Source: Trissonchulus latispiculum (Eukaryota; Nematoda; Enoplea; Enoplida; Ironidae). From it: a stretch of DNA of 64,000 bases. The stretch is from the NCBI GenBank assembly GCA_030248195.1, contig JASAND010017963.1, forward strand, positions 33,403-97,402, read 5' to 3'. Under the pieces are notes generated by a model. The model was not told the origin of the DNA. It saw nothing but the letters and a program-made list of their open reading frames with translations, and ran no database searches. Both the position numbers and the translations under genes were made by a program. Below, one piece after another: positions 53,218 through 63,383 of the stretch (position 1 is the stretch's first letter; each line of letters begins with the position of its first letter).

Positions 53218-56200
53218 CTGAAAAACAGCAAATTATGGTAAATTTATATCAGGCAAAACGTATAACAAGATGCCAGTCACCTCACCTTGGATTGAATTAC
53301 GACGACGAATCTAAGGCTAACGAAATTCCTGAATCAAATATGGACCAAGAGTGAGAGAGCAAAAAAGTTGTGCCTCCGCTTGCTGAATGTAATACGCCAC
53401 GCACCCGTATTGTCCGAGATTTGACTAATGTAATATATTATTATAATCAATTTGGCGTAGCATAATATCGTAAATCATATCATAGTAGGCGTAAATATGG
53501 TGTAGTTGGAAGCCAAAAGCAGAACTATGGGACATCAGCTCCGATCGAAACATCAACAGTGGAACACAAATATCAACGTAAACAAACCGCAAACGCAGAC
53601 GACGTCAAAGGAAACAAGGTTTGACTGACACTGTGACATACTTGAAATTTCTTAATAGAGCGATTTTCTGTTTCAGAAATGATGACTCCAGGTAAAAATC
53701 TGTCTTTTCTCGGTGGTGCCGGCGCAGCTTTCAAGATAAGTCTGAAAATAAAGCAACATAAGAAATAGTACTAGACGACTGAAATCTTTATATCCATTTA
53801 TATAGAAAGGGAAGATCAAAACCAGATTTTCCCGAATTTACCAACTGATACTTTCCGAAACAAAAAGGTTTGGGATGGAGATGAACCTGTGTAGAATATT
53901 TCAGCATTGGATGGATAAGAAATGAAACTTTACCAATTCTACAATACGAAATAACCAAACTGTGGCAAGAAAAACTTTCACAATACCGTCGAGGTGGCTT
54001 TTTCTTCCCAGGCTTAATGTCCGGTCCAGCCCAACTACCCCAACCGGGTAATGTCAGGTCAATATCCTTGGGTTTATCCCTATCTTCAATTGCTGCCTTT
54101 TCAGCTGCAAAGTCAGCCATGACATCATCTTCTGCAAACGCTTCCGCAATCAATTCTGCATTGCTGTTGTCACCTGAAAAAAGCAGTCGACAAAAATGAT
54201 CACACAGATTGGTAACCACGGTCTTTTTGCGTAAAATACTGCGTATTTACGCAGTCGAGCTTAAAAATACGCAGTCAAAAACAAAAATACGCACCAAAAT
54301 ACGCAGCCGAAAATTCGGTAGCAAGAATTTCCAGAGTGCTCTAAATTAATTTCTTGAGACAATTCAACGTAGTTTGGGCTCTGTCTTCTTCTGGGGGGCT
54401 CCGCCCCCCAGACCCCCCACTTACCTCTTCGCTTCTACATTGATCCTTCCGTCTGCAGTTGCTTCTAAGCACACGTATAAATATATATAATACATGCGTT
54501 GTTTTTGTTTCTATTTTGATTTGACATAGTAAACTAAAATCTTATCTGTTCTAAGACTCTATTTGTTCCATTCCTAAACTCTATTTGTCTAGCAAACAAT
54601 TAACTTTACTATTAAATTGCTCCAGGCAGAGAATTCAAAGTTTTAAAAGCAAATTTAATCCAAAATTTAAAATTTTTTCAACTTCTGGGGGGCAGATTTA
54701 ATCCAAAATTTAAAATTTTTTTCAACTTCTGGGGGGCTGCGCCCCCCAGACCCCCTGCGTATCTATTTCGCATCAAATATTCATACTTTTACACCATAGT
54801 TCAATCGGAACGCAACGTAAAATAAAGCTAAGACATTAAAGGTTGTTTAAAAACTCTTGAAAACGAATTAATTCGACGCTAAATGCGTTTATAGCGTTTA
54901 TAACGTTGAGAAGCGATTTTTGTAATTTTACGCAGTTGAAAATAAAAATACGCACTCGAAAACAAAAATACGCAAAATTTACGCAGGTCCGATTTTCAAA
55001 AAAACCCTGTTGGTAACGCAGTCAGTGTATCAGTGATTTCTGCAAATAAAATGTGAAGATGAACACAGATTATTTAGCCAATTGTATCGCGTACAAATTC
55101 GCCTAGCCCGCGTTTTAATTTCATTTCTTTTGCTTTTTCCTGGTAAAAACGCTAGATTTAAAGAACAGCATGAGTCCGTCCAATAGCAACATGAAAATTT
55201 AGATCAGTACGCTAAACATCTTCTAAATGTCAACTTTGTAACTCTTTACGGAATTAAGAAAAAAATGGATATTATACCGGGTTGTTCTTCTTCAAGTCTT
55301 TCAATCAGCGCAGTCGGTACTCCTAAAATCGGGCGCGATGAGTTGGGCTCTAAACTGAACGGTTGGCTAGGCGGTGTCGTGAGATCAGAATCAACACTAG
55401 TATCGGGGACATTCCGGGTTATACTATTGTCTTTAATTTTTCCGGAAATCCGGAAAGCTTCAACCAACCCGGAAGCGTCTTCCTCCTCCTCCGAAATCTC
55501 AGAATCCTGGTCCCGACGAACAGATTCTTCAGCTACGATAGCCTGATCAAATAAAGCGTCAATATCCACATCTTTCAGTTTCGAAGACTTCGTCACCCTT
55601 TTGAGCCTTTGCAGCTTCTTAAGCATTTTCGGTGATTCCGGTAACACAGGGTCATCGGTTTTATTTTGTAGAATTTCACTTCGTTTCTTTCTTTTCTTTG
55701 GCTTTTCATCTTGTATTTCTTGATCATTCGGTTCTTGTGAGCTAGTGCCAGGCTGAGCCAGAAAATTCATCTCAACAGTTTCTTGATCTGCATTTTTATC
55801 ACAGGAATCTAATTTAGGCAATTTTTGCTTTTTGCGTCGTTTGCGTTCTACAATTCCCTCCCCACTACAAACATCCAGATTAGTACCAGCCACAAGAGTA
55901 ACTTCTTCAGCAGTTTGAACATTCTCTAACTCAGTAGACTTTTCCTCTCCGTCATGTCTCGGCTTAGTCGATTCTTTTACATCATCAGCAACAGCAACCC
56001 GTTCCACACTACCCCCAGCGATGGGCTGTTGCTGCCCATTTCTCAGAGCTGACAGCGTTGCAGAGTCAACCAGCTTGGCGCCAGCCAGACCAGAACGCAT
56101 CTCGGCTAGCTGGGATCTCAGCCAAGGGTTGCGACTGATGGCTGCATCTCGAAACTCCGCAGCATCTTTCTCAGTTGACGCGGTGCCGGGCAGTTGTCCT

Positions 56201-58807
56201 CCGGCGGCAGCAGTGTTCAACAAAATGTCGTCTTCATCGGAGGAGGAACTCTCCTCTACTACCGGGTTCTGCTTTTCCCTCAACTCTTTGCCCAGACGCA
56301 GCTGCTCCTGGAACGCTTCACGAACCTAAAATACAGAAACAGAAGACTGCTCTATAAAAAGTTAGATGGGGTGAATGATGTTTCAACTGACACATAATTA
56401 ACCATAACAATTTGACCTGAAGTTTCTTTTTACGCGGCCGAGGGAGCTGACTTGGAAACCTACAAGATTCTGGGCCGCCAATAACGCTCCTATGGGGAAA
56501 TAACGGAGACTACAGCGCACAGTGTACAATTACAATACAAAGGTACAAAAAAAAGGCTAATTTCTGCGGGTGAGCAAGCTGTGGTTTATTCTTTCTTCAC
56601 CTGGTTCCAGAAACTTTTAGAGTAGCCAGTTTGCAAGTCTCGGTTGCAACTGAGATAAAAGAAAACGCTGAAACTGGTCTATCCATCCATTGCAGACAAT
56701 GTATACGTACGTATATTGCTAACTCTGTATGAACCAAAAGAAACCACACATCAAGAAAATGAGGGAAAGCAAAGTAAAGGAAAAAGAAATCACGCAGTCA
56801 TGCCTTTGGATCGCGAAATCCGGCCTTTCTCATTTGTTTTGACCATTTGCCGGTTCCACGATGTTTCAACGTCATTCGCTCCTAAAACAAGACAATCCCC
56901 ATACTCCGATGAGCAAAGTTCTTTAAAATAAGAAAAACAAATCGTTTTTAACGGCAAAAAGCAAGGTAAATGACCAGCTAAGTTGCAGTAAAAGAATAAC
57001 ACCAACAAATCATATTACGCACACCTAACAAAGGAATTGGGATAGGATAAGGGCGGCCTGACTAATGAGTAAATCATTAATACAGAGTCAGATTAAGTCA
57101 GAATGGATAGCTCGTTAGCATGTTTTCACATAGTGAGAGTTTAACAAGTTTGAGCTAACCAACGAAGATGTGAACCTGAGCATATAAGCCATAAGCTATG
57201 TTCAATCCTATCACATAACATCTATCAAATCTACCTAAATGTTGTATACAAACTTTTATTCTATCAACTTCCAACAAATCCAGTTTTTTCTGGGCAGCCT
57301 CAGGATCCTTCGTTTTCAACTCTTCAAACTCTTTCAAGGCTGCTCGACGACTTTGCTTCTTAAGAATTTTGTGATATCTAAAACAGCAATCATACGAACC
57401 CTACATGGAGCGAAAAACCAAACAATGACAAAAAACTAGCGTTCTAGTAGAGCAGAACCCAAAGTCCACATAAACCGTTAGCTTTCGCAAAAAAAGTAAA
57501 TCAATTCGCTCTAACGAAATAGTTGCTAAAGATAGTAAACCTGCGGAACCTAATTTCTGAAATAATAAAAGAAACAAAATACTACAAAGGCACCGTTTGC
57601 TTTTGATCTTGGCCTTCCGCTTTTGTTTAGCTTCTTGATAAGAGATAAGAGCTCGCATCTTTTGAATGGCAGAACGCCTTTCCTTTGCCTGTAACACATT
57701 TGGACATACCTACAGACCAGTTACCACCTCCCTACACAAGTGTCAGCAGACTGGGACAAAACAAGAACCGGTAATTGGAAGAGTTGAAGAACGTGGCGGA
57801 AACACTCTAAACATTCACCAATCAAGGGTGCAAACCAAGACAAAAGGTTGAACTGTCCAATCTCCCCACTCTCATCAGATATCTGTATGTAGCAGCTTCT
57901 ATATCAAAGACTGAAATTAGCGGTGCTAACATTCAGCAGGCCAAATACCGTGTTGGAATGAAAAGTAGAAGCTAACTCCTTACGTAACTCTGGATTTTTT
58001 TAGGGGGCGGGGCGCTGGGTGCCACCCTCACTTTTTGGGCTTCCCCAACCACTCACTATAAGGTGCCCAGAAAATGCCAAATTTTAAGGATTTTTGGTCA
58101 AAATTTTCATAAATTCTCTGGCTTCGCCGGAATTTTTTAGTCAAAAATCGTCTATTTTGGTACTCAAACTCAATCTTTGAGCGCTTTTTAGCACAGTTAT
58201 AGTAGTACGTATATGTAGAAAACAGGCTATTTTTACTGCATTTTGACAGTTTTGACCACTTTGGATCCTCCCCCACTTTTTGGATTCCCCCCACTCGTGG
58301 GGGGCGCCCCCAACTTCCCCACCTCAACTTTTTTTCGCCTAGAAAAAACCCAGGTAACACCTATATACTTGAATTCCGAATGCACATGTACGTACATAGC
58401 CATACATACCTCTCGCAAGCTCATCGATTTGACGATTTCCTTTTCTGCTTCAGTTAGCTCAACTTTATTGCTCAGGTTGTGCTTGCTCTCCGCCAAAATC
58501 TTTGCCGTCTCAATTTCCAAAGGTGTTCGAGGCTAAACAAAGAACAACATACAAACAAATTATTGAAAAAATATATAGTAAGCAACTAGCTGGAAAAACA
58601 TCTGTCAGCAACTAAAAGGCAGATAAAAGCACAATGTAAAGACCACTCTAACTGATCCATCCACAAGCTTGTGGATCCAACGACAGAATTGTCAACATGC
58701 CTGAATCAATACTACTAATACGTACGTATTGATGCAGGCTACATACGAAATAATAGTACCTGATACTGCTGAACGGCCTCTTCAGCAGATGGAATCTTGT
58801 AGGGCAC
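52987..58807 (-). CDS. UTP14: U3 snoRNP/SSU processome protein UTP14, partial at N-terminus
   Basis: UTP14 is a nucleolar component of the small-subunit processome that helps U3 snoRNA release and 18S rRNA maturation with the DHR1/DHX37 helicase. Exons: 58807-58760, 58532-58410, 57688-57594, 57377-57254, 56881-56804, 56325-55278, 54173-53987, 53741-53642, 53217-52987. They total 2034 bases (677 codons and stop) with phase kept at every junction. Family blocks in order: ARTPLE-like PRTPLEIETAK, MSLREAKERR, YHKILKK, ERMTLKHRGTGKWSKQM, a long acidic/Lys-rich middle, AFAEDDVMADFAAEK, DIDLTLPGWGSWAGPDIKP, PPRKDRFLPGVIISE and the C-terminal PFPFTSVEDYEASIRQPLG. About 190 N-terminal residues expected from the family were not found up to 64000. 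One intron appears to use a GC donor. Confidence 0.94.
53642..53741 (-). CDS. UTP14: UTP14 exon 8 of those seen
   Basis: It encodes LILKAAPAPPRKDRFLPG and VIISETENRS, matching the family block after the GWG motif. The donor is CAA|GTATGT and the first codon is completed by a single A. Confidence 0.9.
53987..54173 (-). CDS. UTP14: UTP14 exon 7 of those seen
   Basis: It encodes AEAFAEDDVMADFAAEK and LTLPGWGSWAGP, the most conserved block of the C-terminal half. The donor is CG|GTATTG and the acceptor is 'gcttttttcag'. Confidence 0.92.
54217..55009. mobile_element. hAT-like element with (tacgca)n ends, 8-bp TSD (UTP14 intron)
   Basis: The ends 'cacggtctttttg' and the complement of 'caaaaaaaccctg' are flanked by perfect TTGGTAAC at 54209-54216 and 55010-55017. 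Both sides carry units like 'aaaatacgcag'. The interior has two 'cttctggggggct' blocks with C-rich hairpins. Relatives: a fragment ending at 45096 and the left end at 62537. No coding capacity. Confidence 0.9.
55278..56325 (-). CDS. UTP14: UTP14 exon 6 of those seen, long acidic/basic central exon
   Basis: The 1048-base exon encodes VREAFQEQLRLGKEL, an acidic SSSSDEDD patch, the block NPWLRSQLAEMRSG, several KKRKKR-type nuclear or nucleolar basic clusters and SEEEEDASG. It ends IERLEEEQPG, with the last codon split G|GT. The 'NPW' block matches the family's conserved NPWM region. Its low-complexity middle is typical of UTP14. Confidence 0.92.
56804..56881 (-). CDS. UTP14: UTP14 exon 5 of those seen, followed by a GC donor
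   Basis: This 26-codon exon encodes ERMTLKHRGTGKWSKQM to GFRDPK, an unmistakable UTP14 block. It ends AAG|GCATGA; no GT donor in the right phase is available before the in-frame TGA. The acceptor is 'gtcttgttttag'. Confidence 0.9.
57254..57377 (-). CDS. UTP14: UTP14 exon 4 of those seen
   Basis: It encodes YHKILKKQSRRAALKEFEEL and LDLLEVDRIK. The donor is AAA|GTTTGT and the acceptor is 'attgctgttttag'. Confidence 0.92.
57594..57688 (-). CDS. UTP14: UTP14 exon 3 of those seen
   Basis: It encodes AKERRSAIQKMRALISYQEA and KAKIKSK, ending CG|GTGCCT. Family members have 'SYYEAK...KIKSKKYHK' here. Confidence 0.92.
57985..58345. repeat. Fragment of the 41699-42075 inverted-repeat family (UTP14 intron)
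   Basis: The blocks 'ctctggcttcgccgga', 'tttttagtcaaaaatcg' and flanking G/C runs match the interior of the 41699-42075 element. Clear termini are missing. Confidence 0.5.
58410..58532 (-). CDS. UTP14: UTP14 exon 2 of those seen
   Basis: It encodes PRTPLEIETAKILAES and KEIVKSMSLRE, matching 'RTPLEQEI...MSLEEA' of the family. The donor is GAG|GTATGT and the acceptor is 'ctttgtttag'. Confidence 0.92.
58760..58807 (-). CDS. UTP14: UTP14 first exon seen (48 bp)
   Basis: It encodes VPYKIPSAEEAVQQYQ, in phase with the next exon and flanked by 'tttgcatcag' and CAG|GTACTA. It aligns loosely with the segment before the RTPLE block in relatives. Upstream exons were not found. Confidence 0.75.
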
Positions 58808-59276
58808 CTGATGCAAAGGAAAGACCAATTGGTCTGCCTAAATTATGATTAAGTGGCATGCTGTAATGATAACAAACTATAGCGCAGCTACGTATACCAG
58901 TTCTCACTTGGCTTAGAGCTTACTGTCTGCTAGAAACATCGGACTGAATCTAGGCGGTTCATGCTTTAAAATGTCCTTCCAAAATTATCGATAGTTTAGA
59001 TAAATTCAATGAAGAAATATACGTAAGCAAATAGATTCGAAAAAATTAGTTATATATACGTATTCGCAGGAGTCTTGCAGCAAAAAAGCTATACAAAGAC
59101 CCAGAGGTAGACAACAGTAAAAGTTTCATCTTTCGCAATTTTATCTCACTCATCAAATTTTTCGATTTCTGTCAGAAAAATAATATTGCGCTGTTCATCG
59201 TGTTATGACACATGTTTACGTTACACACAAACTTTGTCACTATGTCAACGAAAGCTTAGGATCTAAAATCTATATC

Positions 59277-59278
<2 letters not shown>

Positions 59279-59319
<41 letters not shown>
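59279..59319 (+). repeat. (TA)n microsatellite
   Basis: About 20 perfect ta units in an AT-rich stretch upstream of the last recognisable UTP14 exon. Confidence 0.95.
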
Positions 59320-59323
<4 letters not shown>

Positions 59324-59688
59324 CATTGGTATCGAAATATGTACCGCTTTCCAAAAGTTTAATTTCGACTGCAACACAGATTATACATTTCTTTCGTAGC
59401 TGTGGGGAGCTCCGGAGCTGAGATACTATAACTCTTCTGAGCTAAATTGAAGTTATAACGTAACCAGTACCAAACGATTTCTGTGAACAACTGAATCCCA
59501 TGCGGATAACTTCTTTGACGTAGATTCATACGTAACAATTCGTTGAGACTAAAAAGCCAAACTACAGCGTTACGAAACAACGTTCATAAGAAGTATATAC
59601 AACCGCTGGGATTGGATAAAAACATCAGAGCCAACTTACAAAGAACAATGCCAGAATGGTCACATTAAATAGAGGATTAACAGAAATA

Positions 59689-60302
59689 GGGTCTTTCCCA
59701 TTATCCCCCCCATAGCTTCGAAGAAGTACTGAAGATGCACACTTAGACGGATTGAGTTGAAATTTGGTAGGGGTAGGTTTTCGGACCTGCTGATTTCAAA
59801 AATGCAAAAATTTTAAAATTTTAGTTTGGTAAGGGGGGGGGGACCAAGAGGAACCGAAAAAATTTTGTCTTCGATTTTGCTGAAAAGATGTATATAGGGA
59901 TTCTCGGGGTCGTAGAACACGAATCTGAAATCCGTTTTTCGATCCAGATTTAGCCTGATATAAGCGATTTAGTTTAATATAAGCTAAAGTTCTAAGCTTA
60001 AGATGTAAGCTTAGCCTGAGCTAACGAAAAGCTGGATCGAAAAACGGATTTCTGATTCGTGTTCTAGGACCCCGAAAACATCTTTTCAGCAAAATCGAAG
60101 ACAAAAAATTTTTCGGTTCCTCTTGGTCTCCCCTTACCAAACTAAAATTTTAAAACTTTTTTAAATTTTAAAATGTTTGCATTTTTGAAATCAGCAGGTC
60201 CGAAACCCTACCCCCCCTACCAAATTTCAACTCAATCCGTCAAAGTGTGCATCTTCAGTACTTCTACGAAGCTATGGCGGGGGGAGATAATGGGAAAGAC
60301 CC
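59689..60302. mobile_element. 614-bp foldback element, 8-bp TSD
   Basis: The element is a near-perfect palindrome. The ends 'gggtctttcccattatc' and 'gataatgggaaagaccc' lead into arms of about 270 bases meeting near 59960-60010. It is flanked by CAGAAATA at 59681-59688 and 60303-60310. It contains no coding frame. Worn relatives lie at 3195-3470, near 14640-14800 and near 62325-62400. Confidence 0.92.
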
Positions 60303-60371
60303 CAGAAATATAGCCAAGGTGTAAAAATGTGGTTAATTCTGAGGTTTACAAAAGTTGTTAAAATCCCTTAA

Positions 60372-60763
60372 GGTAAAGGTAAAGGTAAAGGTGACCCCTG
60401 GAGAATATCTCCATCCCTGCTTCAGGGACAAGGGGTGCCGGTGCTCATCCCCGGATACACAGCCGTAGAGCCAGGAGTGTCACCTCAACTGATGACTGCA
60501 TCCGTGGAAGGGGGGCCGGCCCTTCAAGGCTTTAAGCCCTACACGGACTCCTGTTACCTTCCCACAATAGTGGTACCCATTTACCGACCAATTAAGGATG
60601 GATAGCTGGGTTGGCTAGAGCTCACGGCGAACCATATGTGCTTAGTCCCTTGCTCAAGGGGATTTGTGAAAGCTTTGTGGCAGCGGGGATTCGAACCTCG
60701 GACTATCGGATCCGAAGTCGAACGCCTTAACCACTCGGCCGGCACTTCACGCACGGCACCCTT
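60372..60763 (-). mobile_element. tRNA-derived SINE, full length, 11-bp TSD
   Basis: On the minus strand box A 'ggccgagtggttaaggc' (60724-60740) and box B 'ggttcgaatcc' (60687-60697) form the tRNA-like head. The motif 'ccccttgagcaagggact' follows. The tail is (ctttac)n. The flanks AAATCCCTTAA at 60361-60371 and 60764-60774 are a perfect 11-bp duplication. Copies or fragments lie at 2205-2410, 3590-3815 and 26637-26680. Confidence 0.92.
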
Positions 60764-61161
60764 AAATCCCTTAAAATAGCTCTGAAACTACGAATTACCT
60801 TTCCGGTCTGCTATATACGTATACATAGCGCAAATTATCTTCTGAACGATCAAAATTGACAACAAATACCATGAAAAGCAGTTGTAAACTCATTGCATCA
60901 AAAACTTATCGAAAAATCAATTTCAAAAATCAATTATTGTTATGAAAAAAACAGGTTCGACTTGGACAAAACACTGTCATAATTTTTTCAAATATTTCCT
61001 GGGCGCCTACTGGGCATTTTTGAAAAAATAGGAAAAAATATAGGAATTTTTCGCGAAAAGATAGGAAAATACAGGAATTTTTCAAGCAAAAAATAGGAAA
61101 ATATAGGAATTTTTCAGGCCAATTTTGGTCAAATTTAAGAAAATTTCATCTAGATTTCACC

Positions 61162-61929
61162 TAGGAATGCAACGGGGCCGCCACTACCGGGGCCCAAACA
61201 TGAAATGAGAAATTGGGGGTCCAAACAGAAAATTTTCAAAAATTTTCTTGAAAATTTAAAAATTTCAGATATACAAAGGTTACTATCGTTGTTTTCATTC
61301 AAATTCGTGGGAAAATAAACGATTTGCAACCCTTCTTGGCTTACGAACTTCAAAATTTTGGCCAAAAAGTGTCAAAAACTTACAAAATTTTGCTAATTTT
61401 TGGCCGCGGTCGGGACCGGGGCCTGACTAGTGTTTTTGTTTTGCTCGGACACTTTTGCGCTCTTCTGCGCACTGCCCCAAAATTTTTTGCGCAATTTGTA
61501 GAAAAAGTGGGCATAGCCGAAACATTTGTATTTACTATGCGTAATTTAGTTAAAGTTGCGGTTTCGTACATATTAGCATTTGTCTGAAGTTTCTAGAATG
61601 TTCAGACTAGGTATGTCATACACAAAAGCCACTAAAAACTGGCGTATGGCCAATGGAAGCATAAACCCACAAACTATATACGCAACGGGGTCCGGGAAAA
61701 GGAGCCCCCAGATGCTGAAAAACTCTTCAAAAATCCACGAGCAATTTTTGTGACTTTTCAGTGATTAATTTTAGCAATTTACTTTTTCTGTGTCTGGAAA
61801 AAATTGCGCACGCGTGCGCACAAGCCCAAAAGTTTTTGCTAAATTCAGAGAAAAAGTGTGTCACTGCGCACGCTTTTGAGCAAAAAAACACCGGGGGCCG
61901 GGGCCGGGGCCAGGCCCGGTGCATCCCTA
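61162..61929. mobile_element. hAT-like non-autonomous element, 8-bp TSD
   Basis: The ends 'taggaatgcaacggggcc' and the complement 'tagggatgcaccgggcc' are typical hAT-style termini. The element is flanked by perfect ATTTCACC at 61154-61161 and 61930-61937. The interior holds 'ccggggcc' units near both ends and Lys/Phe-rich chance frames, but no transposase. Confidence 0.93.
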
Positions 61930-62536
61930 ATTTCACCTAACCTAGTCTTAATCTATGGAACTTGTCTTGGAAATCAAGGGGCATTTCTAAAAAATTGTTA
62001 AAAGTTGCGCTACTTTTATTGCATCAATCGATAATGGAAAGGCAAAAATCAACAAAACTTTCTTTAAAAATTACACTTTTTTAAGAAAACAGTGATTTAC
62101 GTGAAAGTGTAGGAGCGCGCTTAAAGTTTATTCATGACACGAGTGTTTTTCTCGCCGGCGACTTAAGTGCAGGCTTACACTATTTTCCAGAAAAAATGCA
62201 TGACTACCTAAAATTGTAGAATTTAACCGCGCTTTTCTTATGAACTTGGTAACAAATTCTACCTATACCTATGTACCGATATATGGTATACGCCGCATAT
62301 ATTGTACAAGAACCAAAAATGCTCCTTCGTCGGGTCGTAGAACACGAATCTGAAGTCCGTTTTTCGAGTCAGCATTTCTTTAGCTCAGTATAAGCTTATT
62401 TCATCATTTCATTTCTTTCATTTCATCAGATCATTTCTTGAAAAACAAAGAAAAACTCCAGTGCGAAAAAATTTTATTGAAAGAACTTCCGTAGCTCAAA
62501 CGGTTAAAAATCAATTTGTTAAAATTTGCTTCAGTT

Positions 62537-63284
62537 CAGGGTTTTCTTTTTGTGTAAAATACTGTGTATTTACACAAAATAAATAAATTTACACAGTGAA
62601 AAACTAATTTACACACCAAAATACACAGCCACATTTTCGAAAATTTTTGCAAATTTTTGAAAAAATAGTTTTCAAGCCTTTCATATTTAAAATAGCTCTA
62701 GCTTTTAGCTGGGGGCTGCCGCCCCCAGACCCCCGCCGCTTTCCAATCATTTACCATGGTTTTTTGCATTACGACATGATTACAGGTTGTTTCTGCAAAT
62801 ACATCTGCTTATCCGGTTGCGTATAATTTATTCACGTACAGCGTGCAAATATTTGTAAGATAGTATAGTAATATAGCTAGTACATACGATTCAATATCGT
62901 TTCTTGAACCAGGGATGGCGGGGGGCGCCCCCCCCGTCGCGATTCGAAGGCAGGAAAAATTAAGGAGAGAAAGAGGAAAAAGGGCAAAAAACAAAATTTC
63001 TCGCCTTCGGCGCGAATTTCCTACATTTTAACCACATATTTATTGCATTTATGAAGAAAAAGCTTGAAATGCATCCGATTTTTCGGAGAAAATTACCACT
63101 TTTGCCTAAAAATGTCCAGAATTTTTAAGAATTTTTTAAGAGTTTATGAAAAGAATTAAAGATCCGAAGACCGATTTTATTGCAAAAACAAAAATTTCTT
63201 CAACTTCTGGGGGACTCCGCCCCCCAGACCCCCGCTGGAAACATTTTACCGCCCCCTCACGACATCCTGGATCCGCCAGTGTCT

Positions 63285-63383
<99 letters not shown>

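Noticed and set aside
58672..58700. Minus-strand 'ttggatccacaagc' as part of the missing UTP14 N-terminal block (KWDP)
   Set aside because: The frame reads SLDPQACGW and stops soon after; it does not match the family block.
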